From assembly GCA_903883965.1 (NCBI GenBank), contig CAISCU010000031.1:1-64000 (forward strand): a stretch of DNA of 64,000 nt, written 5' to 3'. The translations under genes were made by a program, and so were the position numbers. Within the stretch, counting starts at the first letter, position 1. Every line of letters starts with the position of its first letter. This document shows positions 26,897-35,992 of this stretch, piece after piece. This stretch comes from an uncultured Bacteroidota bacterium. Lineage in GTDB: Bacteria > Bacteroidota > Bacteroidia > UKL13-3. The notes beneath the pieces were generated by a model that saw only the letters and a list, made by a program, of their open reading frames with translations, did not search any database and was not told where the DNA came from.

Positions 26897-27216
26897 TGAG
26901 CAGTCAGTTCATTTGAAATTAGTTTCACCTCTAAAATTATTCCTGAACCTATTTCTTGTTGACCTTCCAACAACTTAAAATCTTTGCCTTTGTAGAACAA
27001 TTCAAGGGGTGGAATTTGATCAAAAAAAGTAATCTTGGCTTTGTAACTTTCACCAGAAAAAGCAAATTCACGGTCTGTAAATTCCTGTAAACAATGCCAA
27101 ATACTGCCATCGCTTAGGAACAAACTACAACCGGTTCCAGGGAAAACAGGTGCATACTTCCCACCTTTATTTTCTGCCAATAATTCAATATTTACGACTA
27201 ATTCTATTACATTCAT
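26893..27216 (-). CDS. EF-Tu domain III-like small protein, PorX-coupled
   Basis: 107-residue cytoplasmic protein. Its sequence follows the order of EF-Tu's C-terminal (third) domain: an LLAENKGGKYAPVFPG strand-loop resembling KDEGGRHTPFFKGY, a middle with FSGESYKAKITFF in the place of MPGDNIKMVVTLI, and a closing FKLLEGQQEIGSGIILEV resembling FAIREGGRTVGAGVV. There is no GTPase domain. The start ATG overlaps the porX stop in ATGA, so translation of the two genes is probably coupled. Fold similarity is my reading of the sequence; role unknown. It might bind EF-Tu partners (tRNA or elongation factors) or have been reused as a binding module. Confidence 0.7.
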   Translation of the reverse strand: MNVIELVVNIELLAENKGGKYAPVFPGTGCSLFLSDGSIWHCLQEFTDREFAFSGESYKAKITFFDQIPPLELFYKGKDFKLLEGQQEIGSGIILEVKLISNELTAH

Positions 27217-28760
27217 TTTGTTTCAAGTGTAATAAATGGAACCAGCATTTCTTCTAAACTAATGCCTCCGTGTTGAAATGAATTTGCATACATATTGACA
27301 TGGTAATTGTAATTGTTAGGGTAAACCATAAAGTCTTCACCCTGAGCAAATACATAGGTACTACTCATGAATTGTTTGGGCAAGAGGGCGTCTTCAGGTT
27401 TTTTAATGGCAAACAATTCTTTTTCATTGTAAGTTAAACTTTTACCTTGTTTGTACCTTAAATTGGTAGAGGTGCTTTTGTCACCTATTACTTTCACAGG
27501 GTTTTGAACCCTAATGGAACCATGATCGGTTGTAATGATCAGCTTTGCTTTTTTGGATGCAATTTTTTTAAGGGCTTCAAATAAGGGTGAATGTTCAAAC
27601 CAACTGGCAGTAATGCTTCTGTATGCTGCTTCATCTTCAGCTAACTCCTTCATTACATTCATTTCTGTTCTAACATGGCTGAGCATATCTACAAAATTAT
27701 ATACAATTACATTGAAGGGATTGTTAAACATATTAGGAATTTGGTCAATGAGTTCTTTACCAGCTCCCAAGTGAGTGACTTTCTTGAAACTAAATTTACC
27801 TGTATAACCTAATTGATTGAGTTGATTGGCCAAGAGGGCTTCTTCATGCAAATTTTTACCTTCTTCGTCTTCCTCATTAACCCATAAATTGGGATGTTTC
27901 TTTTCAATTTCTGCCGGCATCATACCAGCAAACAAACTATTTCTTGCATAATGAGTAGTCGTTGGCAAAATGGTCATGTACATTTCATCTTGAACCACAT
28001 TAAAAAACTCGCTCAGTGAATTTTGAATCAATTTCCACTGATCGTATCTAAAATTGTCTATCACCACCAAAAATACTGGGCAATCTGACTTTAACATTTG
28101 TGGCAAATGATGGGCTAACACATTGTGACTCATCAAAGGAGTTTGTGCAGTTGGTTTCTTTATAAAATCTATAAAATGCTTGGCTACAAATTTTGACCAG
28201 GCATTGTTGGCATCGCGTTTTTGCATAGAAAGCATGTCATCCATACCTGTATCTCCAGATTTAGCCAATTCTAGTTCCCAATACACCAATTTTCTATATA
28301 CAGATTCCCAGCCTTTATAATCATTGACATCCATTAATTCTATGCTCAATTGTCTGAATTCCTGTTGGTAGTTTTGAACAGTTTTTTCAGTCATTAATTG
28401 TTTGGCGTCCAAATTTTTCTTTAAAGACAATAAAATTTGGCTACTGTTTACTGGTTTTATTAAATAATCAGCTATTTGATTCCCAATGGCGTCTTCCATA
28501 ATGTGTTCCTCTTCACTTTTGGTAATCATGATTACAGGCATATCTGGTGCAATGAGTTTCATTTGTGTTAGTGCTTCTAGACCACTAATACCTGGCATGT
28601 TTTCGTCTAACAAAACAGCTTCGTACCTAGAATTTTTGATCATTTCAAGTGCATCAGTGCCATTGCTGCATTTATCAACCTCATAACCTTTTGATTTTAA
28701 AAAGAGGATATGTGGCTTTAACAATTCAATTTCATCGTCAACCCAAAGAATTTTTACCAT
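27213..28760 (-). CDS. porX: PorX, T9SS response regulator with PglZ domain
   Basis: 515 residues. The receiver domain (about 1-120) has Asp8-Asp9 for Mg, phospho-acceptor Asp52 in VLLDENMPG and Lys102 in LIKPVN. A helical linker follows, then a PglZ / alkaline-phosphatase-like domain (about 210-510) with LPTTTHYARNSLFAGMMP (metal-binding Thr region) and ITTDHGSIRVQN. This architecture defines PorX. In Porphyromonas it works with the kinase PorY and the sigma factor SigP to control type IX secretion genes. The kinase is not here. The -7 box TATTTTTG ends 4 nt before the ATG, so the mRNA is probably leaderless. The stop overlaps the EF-Tu-like gene. Confidence 0.92.
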   Translation of the reverse strand: MVKILWVDDEIELLKPHILFLKSKGYEVDKCSNGTDALEMIKNSRYEAVLLDENMPGISGLEALTQMKLIAPDMPVIMITKSEEEHIMEDAIGNQIADYLIKPVNSSQILLSLKKNLDAKQLMTEKTVQNYQQEFRQLSIELMDVNDYKGWESVYRKLVYWELELAKSGDTGMDDMLSMQKRDANNAWSKFVAKHFIDFIKKPTAQTPLMSHNVLAHHLPQMLKSDCPVFLVVIDNFRYDQWKLIQNSLSEFFNVVQDEMYMTILPTTTHYARNSLFAGMMPAEIEKKHPNLWVNEEDEEGKNLHEEALLANQLNQLGYTGKFSFKKVTHLGAGKELIDQIPNMFNNPFNVIVYNFVDMLSHVRTEMNVMKELAEDEAAYRSITASWFEHSPLFEALKKIASKKAKLIITTDHGSIRVQNPVKVIGDKSTSTNLRYKQGKSLTYNEKELFAIKKPEDALLPKQFMSSTYVFAQGEDFMVYPNNYNYHVNMYANSFQHGGISLEEMLVPFITLETK

Positions 28761-28764
28761 AGTT

Positions 28765-28772
28765 CAAAAATA
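28765..28772 (-). promoter_or_regulatory. Candidate -7 box of porX, giving leaderless mRNA
   Basis: On the minus strand the sequence TATTTTTG is followed by only four bases before the porX ATG. Transcription normally starts a few bases after this element, so the mRNA would begin at or very near the start codon. No good TTG -33 element is visible at the right distance. Confidence 0.4.
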
Positions 28773-28836
28773 AGCAATTGTTTAACGGAACTACTTATTA
28801 AAAATTGTAATGGTAGGCGATATTCTTGTGATTCCT

Positions 28837-28844
28837 TATTTTTG
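28837..28844 (+). promoter_or_regulatory. Candidate -7 box upstream of the HD hydrolase
   Basis: TATTTTTG fits TAnnTTTG and lies 23 bp before the TTG start at 28868. The divergent porX promoter shares the same 107-bp gap. No -33 element at the right spacing was found. Confidence 0.35.
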
Positions 28845-28867
28845 ATGCTCAACAACAAAACAAGATT

Positions 28868-30097
28868 TTGAGAAAAACCATCAATGACCCTCTCTATGGC
28901 TTTGTTACAATAGAAGGCAGTTTATTAATAGGCATTCTAGAACATCCTTGGTTCCAAAGGCTAAGAAGAATCAAACAATTGGGTCTTTCTCATTTTGTAT
29001 ACCCTGGGGCACAACATACCCGATTTCAGCATGTTATTGGTGCAATGAGCTTAGGCAAACAAGCAGTTGAAAATTTAGAAGCCAAGGGAATTGAAATTAG
29101 TGCTGAAGAAAAAGAAGCCGTTTGTGCTGCACTTTTACTGCATGATATTGGGCATGGACCTTTTTCACATACCCTAGAAAAAGTGTTGGTAAAAGGCATG
29201 CACCATGAACACATTTCGCTTCATTTAATGCACCTGCTCAATCAAGAATTCAATGGTAAATTAGACCTCTGCATTGCCATTTTTACTAATAAATACCCTA
29301 AATTATTTTTGCACCAATTGGTGAGCAGCCAATTAGACATGGACCGATTGGATTATTTACGCCGAGATAGTTTTTACAGCGGGGTTCAAGAAGGTGTAGT
29401 TGGACAAGATAGAATTATAAACATGCTCAATGTAAAAGACCAAGAATTGGTAGTTGATGAAAAAGGAATTTACAGCATTGAAAAATTCTTAATAGCGCGC
29501 AGGCTCATGTATTGGCAGGTATATTTACACAAAACAGTTGTGGCTGCAGAAAACATGCTAGTTAAAGCCATAGAGCGAGCCTACTATTTAAATAAACAAG
29601 GTGAAACATTGTTTGCAAGCCCTGCTTTAAATTGGTTTTTGAACCATCAACCCAAATCAGATCAATTTTTTGAGAACCAAACGAATCTTCATTTTTACAC
29701 TTTGCTAGACGACGAAGACATAATGTCTGCAATTAAGGTATGGATGAATCATGAAGACATCGTATTGAGCACCTTGTGCCAAAATTTAATCAACCGGAAA
29801 CTTCCCAAAATGGTATTCTCAAACGATCCATTTGATGCAGCTATTATTGCACAAAACAAACAATTGCTTTGTGAACAAATGGGAATAGACCTTCAATTAA
29901 CCGATTATTTTATTTACACAGATTCTGTTAGAAACAGTGCCTATAGTTTAGACAAATTCAACATTAAAATATTATTTAAAAATGGCACTACTACTGAAAT
30001 TTCTAAAGCCTCAGACCAATACAATATTGAAGCCCTCAGTAAATCTGTTACCAAGTATTTTATGTGTTTCCCTAAATCAATTTTAACTAAGAATTAA
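28868..30097 (+). CDS. HD-domain phosphohydrolase (dGTPase/SAMHD1-like)
   Basis: 409-residue cytoplasmic hydrolase of the HD superfamily. The metal site is complete: [13 protein letters not shown], then [16 protein letters not shown], then [16 protein letters not shown]. The start is TTG at 28868 ([12 protein letters not shown]); an in-frame TGA lies 13 codons upstream and no in-frame ATG or GTG lies between them. The N-terminal motif [11 protein letters not shown] matches family members. Homologues often sit directly upstream of lpxD in Bacteroidota, as here (11-bp gap). Nucleotide triphosphohydrolase activity is family knowledge; the substrate is not known. Confidence 0.88.
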   Translation: MRKTINDPLYGFVTIEGSLLIGILEHPWFQRLRRIKQLGLSHFVYPGAQHTRFQHVIGAMSLGKQAVENLEAKGIEISAEEKEAVCAALLLHDIGHGPFSHTLEKVLVKGMHHEHISLHLMHLLNQEFNGKLDLCIAIFTNKYPKLFLHQLVSSQLDMDRLDYLRRDSFYSGVQEGVVGQDRIINMLNVKDQELVVDEKGIYSIEKFLIARRLMYWQVYLHKTVVAAENMLVKAIERAYYLNKQGETLFASPALNWFLNHQPKSDQFFENQTNLHFYTLLDDEDIMSAIKVWMNHEDIVLSTLCQNLINRKLPKMVFSNDPFDAAIIAQNKQLLCEQMGIDLQLTDYFIYTDSVRNSAYSLDKFNIKILFKNGTTTEISKASDQYNIEALSKSVTKYFMCFPKSILTKN

Positions 30098-30108
30098 ACT
30101 CATTATTC

Positions 30109-31137
30109 ATGGAATTATCAGCCAAAGAAGTAGCCAATATACTCGGCGGATTTGTTGAAGGAGACGAACAAATCAAATTAAACACGCTTGCTAAAATTGA
30201 AGAAGGCGGAACAGGCGCCTTGTCCTTTTTGGCAAATCCCAAATATGAGCCGTTTTTATACACAACAGCGGCCTCAGCAGTGATTGTCAACAAAACTTTA
30301 ATACTCAATAAAGCAGTTGAAACAACCTTAATTAGAGTAGATGACGCTTATGCAAGCTTTACACTATTACTAGAGAAATTTGCAACTGGCAATCAAGAAT
30401 TAAGCGGCATTGATGCGCATGCAATTGTTGCCAAAGATGCCGTTATTGGAAATTTAGTATATGTTGGCGCTCAATCATATGTTGCAGCAAAATCAACAAT
30501 TGGAGCCAATACCAAAATTCATCCTCAGGTTTATATTGGTGAAAATGTAATTATTGGTGAAAATTGTATCATCAATGCGGGTGTAAAAATATACCATGGT
30601 TGTATCATTGGAAATAACTGTATTGTTCACAGTGGTACCATTATTGGAAGTGATGGATTTGGCTTTGCGCCATTGGCTGATGGTACTTACAAAAAAATAC
30701 CTCAAACAGGAATTGTAACCATTGAAAACCATGTAGAAATTGGATCAAATTGTACCATTGACAGGGCAACACTTGGAAGTACTATTATCAGAAAAGGAGT
30801 AAAAATAGACAACCTGGTTCAAATTGCTCACAATGTAGAAATTGGAGAAAACACAGTCATTGCTGCTCAATCAGGTATTGCAGGTAGTACAAAAATTGGC
30901 CGAAACTGTGTTTTGGGAGGGCAAGTAGGTATTGGCGGACATATTACCATTGCCGATTATAGCCAGATTGGTGCACAAACTGGTGTAGCATCATCAATTA
31001 CAGAACCCAATAAAAAATGGTTTGGCACATCCTACATGGAAATGAGAGACAATTTAAAATCTCAAACTGTGTTCAGAAAATTGCCAGAACTGCTTAAACG
31101 AATTGAAGCTTTAGAAAAACTTTTTTCAAGTAAATAA
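30109..31137 (+). CDS. lpxD: UDP-3-O-acylglucosamine N-acyltransferase LpxD
   Basis: 342-residue trimeric acyltransferase, third step of lipid A synthesis. The N-terminal uridine-binding domain (about 1-100, [16 protein letters not shown]) is followed by a left-handed beta-helix of hexapeptide repeats such as [18 protein letters not shown]. The catalytic His lies in [20 protein letters not shown]-terminal helix ([18 protein letters not shown]) closes the trimer. It lies 11 bp after the HD hydrolase gene and 91 bp before lpxC/fabZ. Confidence 0.95.
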   Translation: MELSAKEVANILGGFVEGDEQIKLNTLAKIEEGGTGALSFLANPKYEPFLYTTAASAVIVNKTLILNKAVETTLIRVDDAYASFTLLLEKFATGNQELSGIDAHAIVAKDAVIGNLVYVGAQSYVAAKSTIGANTKIHPQVYIGENVIIGENCIINAGVKIYHGCIIGNNCIVHSGTIIGSDGFGFAPLADGTYKKIPQTGIVTIENHVEIGSNCTIDRATLGSTIIRKGVKIDNLVQIAHNVEIGENTVIAAQSGIAGSTKIGRNCVLGGQVGIGGHITIADYSQIGAQTGVASSITEPNKKWFGTSYMEMRDNLKSQTVFRKLPELLKRIEALEKLFSSK

Positions 31138-31228
31138 TTCGATTATTTTATGCGAAATATGGGTATTTTACCTATTATTTCTTTTTTTGCAGTAAATATG
31201 CTGCATAGTCAGATTTTTAAAACGAATC

Positions 31229-32617
31229 ATGAAACAAACTACAATTAAAAAACCGGTTGATTTAGAGGGTGTTGGGTTACATACAGGACAAAAAGTAAGC
31301 ATGAAGTTTATGCCTGCTCCTGAACATTATGGCATTAAATTCCAAAGAACAGATTTACCCAATCAACCCATCATTGATGCAGACGTTGACAATGTAACAG
31401 ACACCTCTAGAGGCACAACCATTGAACAAAATGGCGGCAAGGTTGCTACTGTTGAACATGTTATGGCTGCATTGGCTGGCTTGGAAATAGACAATTGTTT
31501 GGTTCAAATCAATGGTGGCGAAACACCTATTATGGATGGCAGTTCCAGGTTTTTCATGAAATCTTTGTTAGAAGCAGGAATTGCAGAGCAAGATGCAGAA
31601 AGAGAGTATTTTACCATACCCCAAAATGTATTTTATACTGAAACAGACCGCAGTGTTGAAATGATTGCCATGCCTTTAGATGATTACAGACTAACGGTTA
31701 TGGTTGATTACAATTCTCCTGTTTTAGGAAGTCAACATGCTTCTATTACCAGTTTAAAAGAATTTGAATCTGAAATTTCGTCATGTAGAACCTTTTGTTT
31801 TTTACATGAACTAGAATTGTTATACAACAATGGGCTTATTCAAGGTGGCGATTTAAACAATGCCATTGTAATTGTTGACAGGGTGATTGAAGACCATGAA
31901 TTAGACCATTTGGCAAAAATGTTCAACAAGCCAAAAGTTGAAGTAAAAAAAGAAGGCATTTTAAACAATGTTGATTTGCGTTTTCATAACGAACCAGCAA
32001 GACACAAGTTATTAGATTTAATTGGAGACCTCGCCTTAATTGGAGTTCCAATCAAAGCACAAATTATGGCTGCCAGACCTGGACATGCCGCCAATGTTGA
32101 GTTTGGTAAAAAAATAAAAGCTTTAATTAAGAAAACCAGAAGTGCAGTAAAAGTTCCTAAATACGACCCTTCTGTACCAGCACTTTACAATGCGGATGCC
32201 ATCGAAAAAATGTTGCCACACAGGTATCCGTTTTTAATGGTAGACAAAATTTTAGAAGTTGGCCAAAACCATGTCATTGCATTAAAGAATGTAACCATGA
32301 ACGAGCCTTTCTTTCAAGGACACTTTCCTGGAAACCCAGTGATGCCGGGAGTATTGATTATTGAAGCAATGGCGCAATCTGGAGGTATATTGGTATTGTC
32401 TAAAGTTGAAGATCCTGAAAACTACAATACCTATTTTATGAAAATAGACAATGCCAAATTTAAAGACAAGGTACTGCCTGGAGACACCCTCATTTTTAGA
32501 TTAGATTTAGTTGCTCCAATCAGAAGAGGTGTTTGTGTCATGAAAGGCTCCGCATTTGTGGGAGATAAATTAGTTGCTGAAGCAGAGTTAATGGCTCAAG
32601 TTGCAAAAAAGAATTAA
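31229..32617 (+). CDS. lpxC/fabZ: Bifunctional LpxC deacetylase / FabZ dehydratase
   Basis: A fusion found in Bacteroidota. Residues about 1-305 are the zinc deacetylase LpxC, committed step of lipid A synthesis: VEHVMAALAGLEIDNC with a zinc His, and RFHNEPARHKLLDLIGD with the other ligands. Residues about 315-462 are FabZ, 3-hydroxyacyl-ACP dehydratase: LPHRYPFLMVDKILE, then catalytic His and downstream Glu in GHFPGNPVMPGVLIIEAMAQ. The linker between them is short and positively charged. The fusion places two users of 3-hydroxyacyl-ACP in one polypeptide and probably balances lipid A against phospholipid. Confidence 0.96.
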   Translation: MKQTTIKKPVDLEGVGLHTGQKVSMKFMPAPEHYGIKFQRTDLPNQPIIDADVDNVTDTSRGTTIEQNGGKVATVEHVMAALAGLEIDNCLVQINGGETPIMDGSSRFFMKSLLEAGIAEQDAEREYFTIPQNVFYTETDRSVEMIAMPLDDYRLTVMVDYNSPVLGSQHASITSLKEFESEISSCRTFCFLHELELLYNNGLIQGGDLNNAIVIVDRVIEDHELDHLAKMFNKPKVEVKKEGILNNVDLRFHNEPARHKLLDLIGDLALIGVPIKAQIMAARPGHAANVEFGKKIKALIKKTRSAVKVPKYDPSVPALYNADAIEKMLPHRYPFLMVDKILEVGQNHVIALKNVTMNEPFFQGHFPGNPVMPGVLIIEAMAQSGGILVLSKVEDPENYNTYFMKIDNAKFKDKVLPGDTLIFRLDLVAPIRRGVCVMKGSAFVGDKLVAEAELMAQVAKKN

Positions 32618-32620
32618 ACC

Positions 32621-33403
32621 ATGATTAGTAAATTGTCACAAATAGATGCACAAGCAAAAATAGCAGAAAATGTAAGTATTGATGCTTTTAGTACCATCCA
32701 CAATGATGTTGAAATTGGTGCAGGTACATGGATTGGTTCAAATGTAACTATTTATCCTGGAGCTAGAATTGGCGAAAATTGCAGAATATTTCCAGGGGCA
32801 GTTATTTCTGCAGTTCCACAAGATCTAAAATTTGATGGTGAAGATACCAAGGTTTATATAGGCAATCACACGACCATTCGTGAGTGTGTTACCATCAACC
32901 GAGGCACCAAAGATAAATTTAAAACTCAAGTAGGCGATCATTGTTTGTTAATGGCTTATACCCATTTGGCACATGATTGTATTGTGGGCAACCATGTTAT
33001 CATTGCAAACGGAGTTCAAGTTGCAGGCCATGTGGCCATAGATGACTATGCCAGAATCGGTGGATTATCTGCCATTCACCAGTTTGGCAGAGTGGGCAGA
33101 AATGTAATGATAGAAGGTGGTAGCATGGTTAGTAAAGATGTTCCTCCGTTTATCAAAGCTGGGCGCTACCCTATTAGCTATGAAGGGATCAACTCTGTTG
33201 GGCTCAGGCGATTTGGGTTTAGCAATGAAAAAATCAATGAGATTCAACAAATTTACCGCATCCTGTTTGTTCACAACCGCAACCTTTCCAAAGCTTTAGA
33301 AATTGTAGAGAGAGAAATGGAACCGAGTCCTGAAAGGAATGAAATTCTTGATTTTATCAAACAATCAGAAAGAGGCGTTTTAAAAGGGTTCAACTCAAAA
33401 TAA
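32621..33403 (+). CDS. lpxA: UDP-GlcNAc acyltransferase LpxA
   Basis: 260-residue trimeric hexapeptide acyltransferase, first step of lipid A synthesis. The repeats run from VSIDAFSTIHNDVEIGAG to VIIANGVQVAGHVAIDDYA; the catalytic His lies in YTHLAHDC. The C-terminal helical part (GRYPISYEGINSVGLRR) is typical. It begins 3 bp after lpxC/fabZ and ends directly at the ABC ATPase start, so the three are one transcription unit. Confidence 0.95.
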   Translation: MISKLSQIDAQAKIAENVSIDAFSTIHNDVEIGAGTWIGSNVTIYPGARIGENCRIFPGAVISAVPQDLKFDGEDTKVYIGNHTTIRECVTINRGTKDKFKTQVGDHCLLMAYTHLAHDCIVGNHVIIANGVQVAGHVAIDDYARIGGLSAIHQFGRVGRNVMIEGGSMVSKDVPPFIKAGRYPISYEGINSVGLRRFGFSNEKINEIQQIYRILFVHNRNLSKALEIVEREMEPSPERNEILDFIKQSERGVLKGFNSK

Positions 33404-34021
33404 ATGGAACTCATCCTTCAGGATATAGGAAAACAGTTCAACAGAAAATGGATTTTCAATGGTATAAACCTACAAATCCAATCAAAAACAAGTACCGCAA
33501 TCATTGGTAATAATGGCAGCGGAAAAAGTACTTTGATACAGCTTTTGCTCAACTACCAAACACTCAGTAAAGGTTCTATTCAGTATTTGATAGACAAAGC
33601 TGAAATAGAGAATGAAGCAGTTGCTTCACATATTAGTTTTGCAGCTCCTTACTTAGAGTTACCAGAAGAATTTAGTTTAAAAGAATTGTTAACGTTTCAC
33701 TTTAAACTAAAACCAAGCAATCCTATTTTTAACATAGATCTGCTTTTAAAAGAAACCAATTTAGCCGGCAACGAAAACAAATTCATCAAGCATTTTTCTT
33801 CTGGCATGAAACAAAAAGTAAAACTCATTTTGGCTTTTTGCTCTGACTCTAAGTTGTTGTTATTAGATGAACCCTGTTCTAATTTAGACCTAGAAAGTAT
33901 TCAATGGTTTAGAGCCAATATTAGAAAACTGAATGGTTTAAAAACAATCGTCATTGCAAGTAATATGCCAGAGGAATATGATTTCTGTGAGCACCAAATA
34001 CAGATGCACCATTACGCATAA
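33404..34021 (+). CDS. ABC transporter ATP-binding protein, lone
   Basis: 205-residue ATPase. Walker A IGNNGSGKSTLIQLL, Q-loop residue near HISFAAPYLELPEE, signature FSSGMKQKVKLIL (FSSGM in place of LSGGQ), Walker B SKLLLLDEPCSNLDLE, and a switch region ending in VIASNMPEEYDFC, with Asn where a His is usual. The start codon directly follows the lpxA stop with zero spacing. No permease gene is adjacent. Bacteroidota lpx operons sometimes carry an ATPase here; its partner and substrate are unknown. Confidence 0.87.
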   Translation: MELILQDIGKQFNRKWIFNGINLQIQSKTSTAIIGNNGSGKSTLIQLLLNYQTLSKGSIQYLIDKAEIENEAVASHISFAAPYLELPEEFSLKELLTFHFKLKPSNPIFNIDLLLKETNLAGNENKFIKHFSSGMKQKVKLILAFCSDSKLLLLDEPCSNLDLESIQWFRANIRKLNGLKTIVIASNMPEEYDFCEHQIQMHHYA

Positions 34022-34077
34022 GTTTATTTTTTCCGAATCTCTTCGTACTTGCGTTCTGTACATTAAACATTGAAATG

Positions 34078-34117
34078 TTAGGTGGCTGCTCGGCAGTCTA
34101 AGCCTAATTTTATTTTA
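34078..34117 (+). terminator. Terminator after the lpx-ABC operon
   Basis: Nested arms: TTAGG (34078-34082) with CCTAA (34103-34107), and inner GGCTGC with GCAGTC closing a 3-nt loop, one G-U pair and a few bulged bases. A T-rich run follows to 34117. It lies 57 bp beyond the ABC ATPase stop. Confidence 0.5.
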
Positions 34118-34305
34118 GAAAAAATTGCTTTAACTCACGCCTAGCAGTTCATTCAAAACTATTACTTTACAACCTACTACATAAGAGTTACATATCACAA
34201 ACACCGAAAGTAAAGGTAAGGTAAGGTAAAACAACACAATGATGAGGTGTAAGTGTTTTTTATATTTAATAGAAAGGTCAAGTTTAATTAGAATTCAATT
34301 TTTGA

Positions 34306-34313
34306 TACATTTG
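34306..34313 (+). promoter_or_regulatory. Candidate -7 box of lpxB, giving nearly leaderless mRNA
   Basis: TACATTTG fits TAnnTTTG and its last base is only 7 bp before the ATG at 34321. The expected transcription start falls on or just ahead of the start codon. A -33 element is not clear. Confidence 0.5.
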
Positions 34314-34320
34314 TTTTTAT

Positions 34321-35436
34321 ATGAGGTATTTTATTGTAGCAGGTGAAGCAAGTGGCGACATGCATGGCGCAAAACTAATGAGCGCAATTTTAGCACAAGA
34401 TGCCCAAGCAAGTTTTAACTATTGGGGTGGAGACCTAATGGCTCAAACAGCACCAGGACTGATTCAACATTACAAGGAAAATGCCATCATGGGATTTGTA
34501 GAAGTTGTGGCAAATCTCCATAAAATCAGTAAGAATTTAAGCAACTGTAAAAAAGCCATACTCGCATTTAAGCCAGATGTGGTAATTTTAATTGACTACC
34601 CAGGATTTAACCTTAGAATTGCAAAATTTAGCAAATTAAATGGCTTTAAAACAGCATATTACATTGCCCCAAAAGTTTGGGCTTGGAAAGAAAATAGGGC
34701 CAAAATTTTAGAAAAATATGTAGATCTTTTATTGCTTATTTTCCCTTTCGAAACAAGCTATTTCAAAAAATGGAAGGTAAATTCTGTTTATATTGGAAAT
34801 CCATTGGCTACAAGTATTTCTAGTTTCAAATCTTCGCACACATCATTGGCCGAAAAACCAATTATTGCATTGTTACCAGGCAGCAGAAAACAAGAACTCA
34901 AAAGAATGTTACCTACAATGGTTGCACTCAGTCAATATTTTAAAACCCATCAATTTATAGTTTGTGGTGCACCTGGTCTTGAACAATCAGACTACCTGCC
35001 CTATTTAAATGCTCACGTTCAAATTACATTCAATCAAACCTATGATATTCTAAGCAAAGCTGAAGCTGCAATTGTATGCAGTGGAACGGCAAGTTTAGAA
35101 ACCGCTTTTTTTAATGTACCTCAACTCTGTGCATACAAAGCCAATGCAGTTTCTTTGCGCATTGCAAAACTATTTGTAAAAGTTAAATACATGTCTTTGG
35201 TAAATTTATGTTTAAACAGAGAGGCCATTCCTGAGCTTTTACAAGAAGAATTTAATTTAGAAACACTCCAATCTCAATTAAAAAATATATTAATTGGAGG
35301 CAATCAAAGAAACCAAATGCTGACTGATTACAACGAACTAAACAATTTATTTACTGAAAGTGCACCTACACAAAAGGCTGCAACTGCAATCATTGGATTA
35401 ACCCGTTCAACACTCAATTCCAACCCAAAGTACTGA
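34321..35436 (+). CDS. lpxB: Lipid-A-disaccharide synthase LpxB
   Basis: 371-residue peripheral membrane glycosyltransferase (GT19) that joins UDP-diacylglucosamine and lipid X. Canonical start RYFIVAGEASGDMHGAKLM, then LIDYPGFNLRIAKF, YYIAPKVWAWKENRAK and LLPGSRKQELKRMLP, and a late SGTASLETAFFNVPQ segment. It lies after a 299-bp gap with its own promoter candidate, so it is separated from the lpxD-lpxA unit. It ends 23 bp inside the convergent gldD. Confidence 0.95.
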   Translation: MRYFIVAGEASGDMHGAKLMSAILAQDAQASFNYWGGDLMAQTAPGLIQHYKENAIMGFVEVVANLHKISKNLSNCKKAILAFKPDVVILIDYPGFNLRIAKFSKLNGFKTAYYIAPKVWAWKENRAKILEKYVDLLLLIFPFETSYFKKWKVNSVYIGNPLATSISSFKSSHTSLAEKPIIALLPGSRKQELKRMLPTMVALSQYFKTHQFIVCGAPGLEQSDYLPYLNAHVQITFNQTYDILSKAEAAIVCSGTASLETAFFNVPQLCAYKANAVSLRIAKLFVKVKYMSLVNLCLNREAIPELLQEEFNLETLQSQLKNILIGGNQRNQMLTDYNELNNLFTESAPTQKAATAIIGLTRSTLNSNPKY

Positions 35437-35992
35437 TCACGTGCAGCATATCTCGCTTTAAAAACTGCAAAACAGGTTGAATTGAATCGGCGTCAGTGGC
35501 CTGGTTAAAATACAAAGAACCCCTTAAAAAATGAGAGGTACTATCAGTTACAAAAAACTGTGCGTTGGTTGCTGTACCACCTTCAATTTCATAAAAGATA
35601 CCATGTATTTGAGGTTTAGAAATGTAATTCTCAATAATTTCATCTGCCCGCATCACGTGTTTGTATACCATTTCTCTCGAATCGTTAATCACTTTAAACA
35701 AATCGTCTCTGTTGTTTATTTTACGGTAACTCAGGTGCAAAGTAGCATTGAATTTGGGGTAATGAATATTGTACCAACATTCATCGCCTGAAGGATAAGG
35801 GTCATTTCTAAGTATGGCAAAATCGGCTAAATCAAAAGAATAATTACAGGAAGAAACCTGAACATTCTTGTAACTCAATGCCGGAAATTCTATCCGTGGG
35901 AATGATTTGGGCTTAGGGGTTGGGGCTTCAGAACAAGCAATAGCCAAACAACTATAAGCAACTATCAGAAATGCACTACGAATGAGTTTCAT
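35414..35992 (-). CDS. gldD: Gliding motility lipoprotein GldD
   Basis: 192 residues with a lipobox Cys20 (CLAIAC). The mature protein has PRIEFPALSYKNVQ, YPSGDECWYNIHYPKFNATLHLSY and a GIFYEIEGGTATNAQFF region, matching the GldD pattern. GldD is required for gliding and type IX secretion in Flavobacterium johnsoniae; it is a membrane-anchored lipoprotein of unknown biochemical activity. Its first codons overlap the end of gldE by 17 bp, so they are translationally linked. Its stop lies 23 bp inside the 3' end of lpxB. Confidence 0.87.
   Translation of the reverse strand: MKLIRSAFLIVAYSCLAIACSEAPTPKPKSFPRIEFPALSYKNVQVSSCNYSFDLADFAILRNDPYPSGDECWYNIHYPKFNATLHLSYRKINNRDDLFKVINDSREMVYKHVMRADEIIENYISKPQIHGIFYEIEGGTATNAQFFVTDSTSHFLRGSLYFNQATDADSIQPVLQFLKRDMLHVISTLGWN

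Larger units (their letters stand above)
34022..34320. other. 299-bp intergenic region before lpxB
   Basis: No gene seen. It holds the candidate terminator of the lpx operon (34078-34117), a short GTAAG-type tandem repeat near 34210-34230, and the -7 box of lpxB at the far end. The remainder is AT-rich with no recognisable feature. It is the largest gap in the window. Confidence 0.7.

Noticed and set aside
34022-34320. tRNA or small RNA gene in the largest gap
   Set aside because: No cloverleaf arms or acceptor CCA-type end; the only strong structure is the terminator hairpin.
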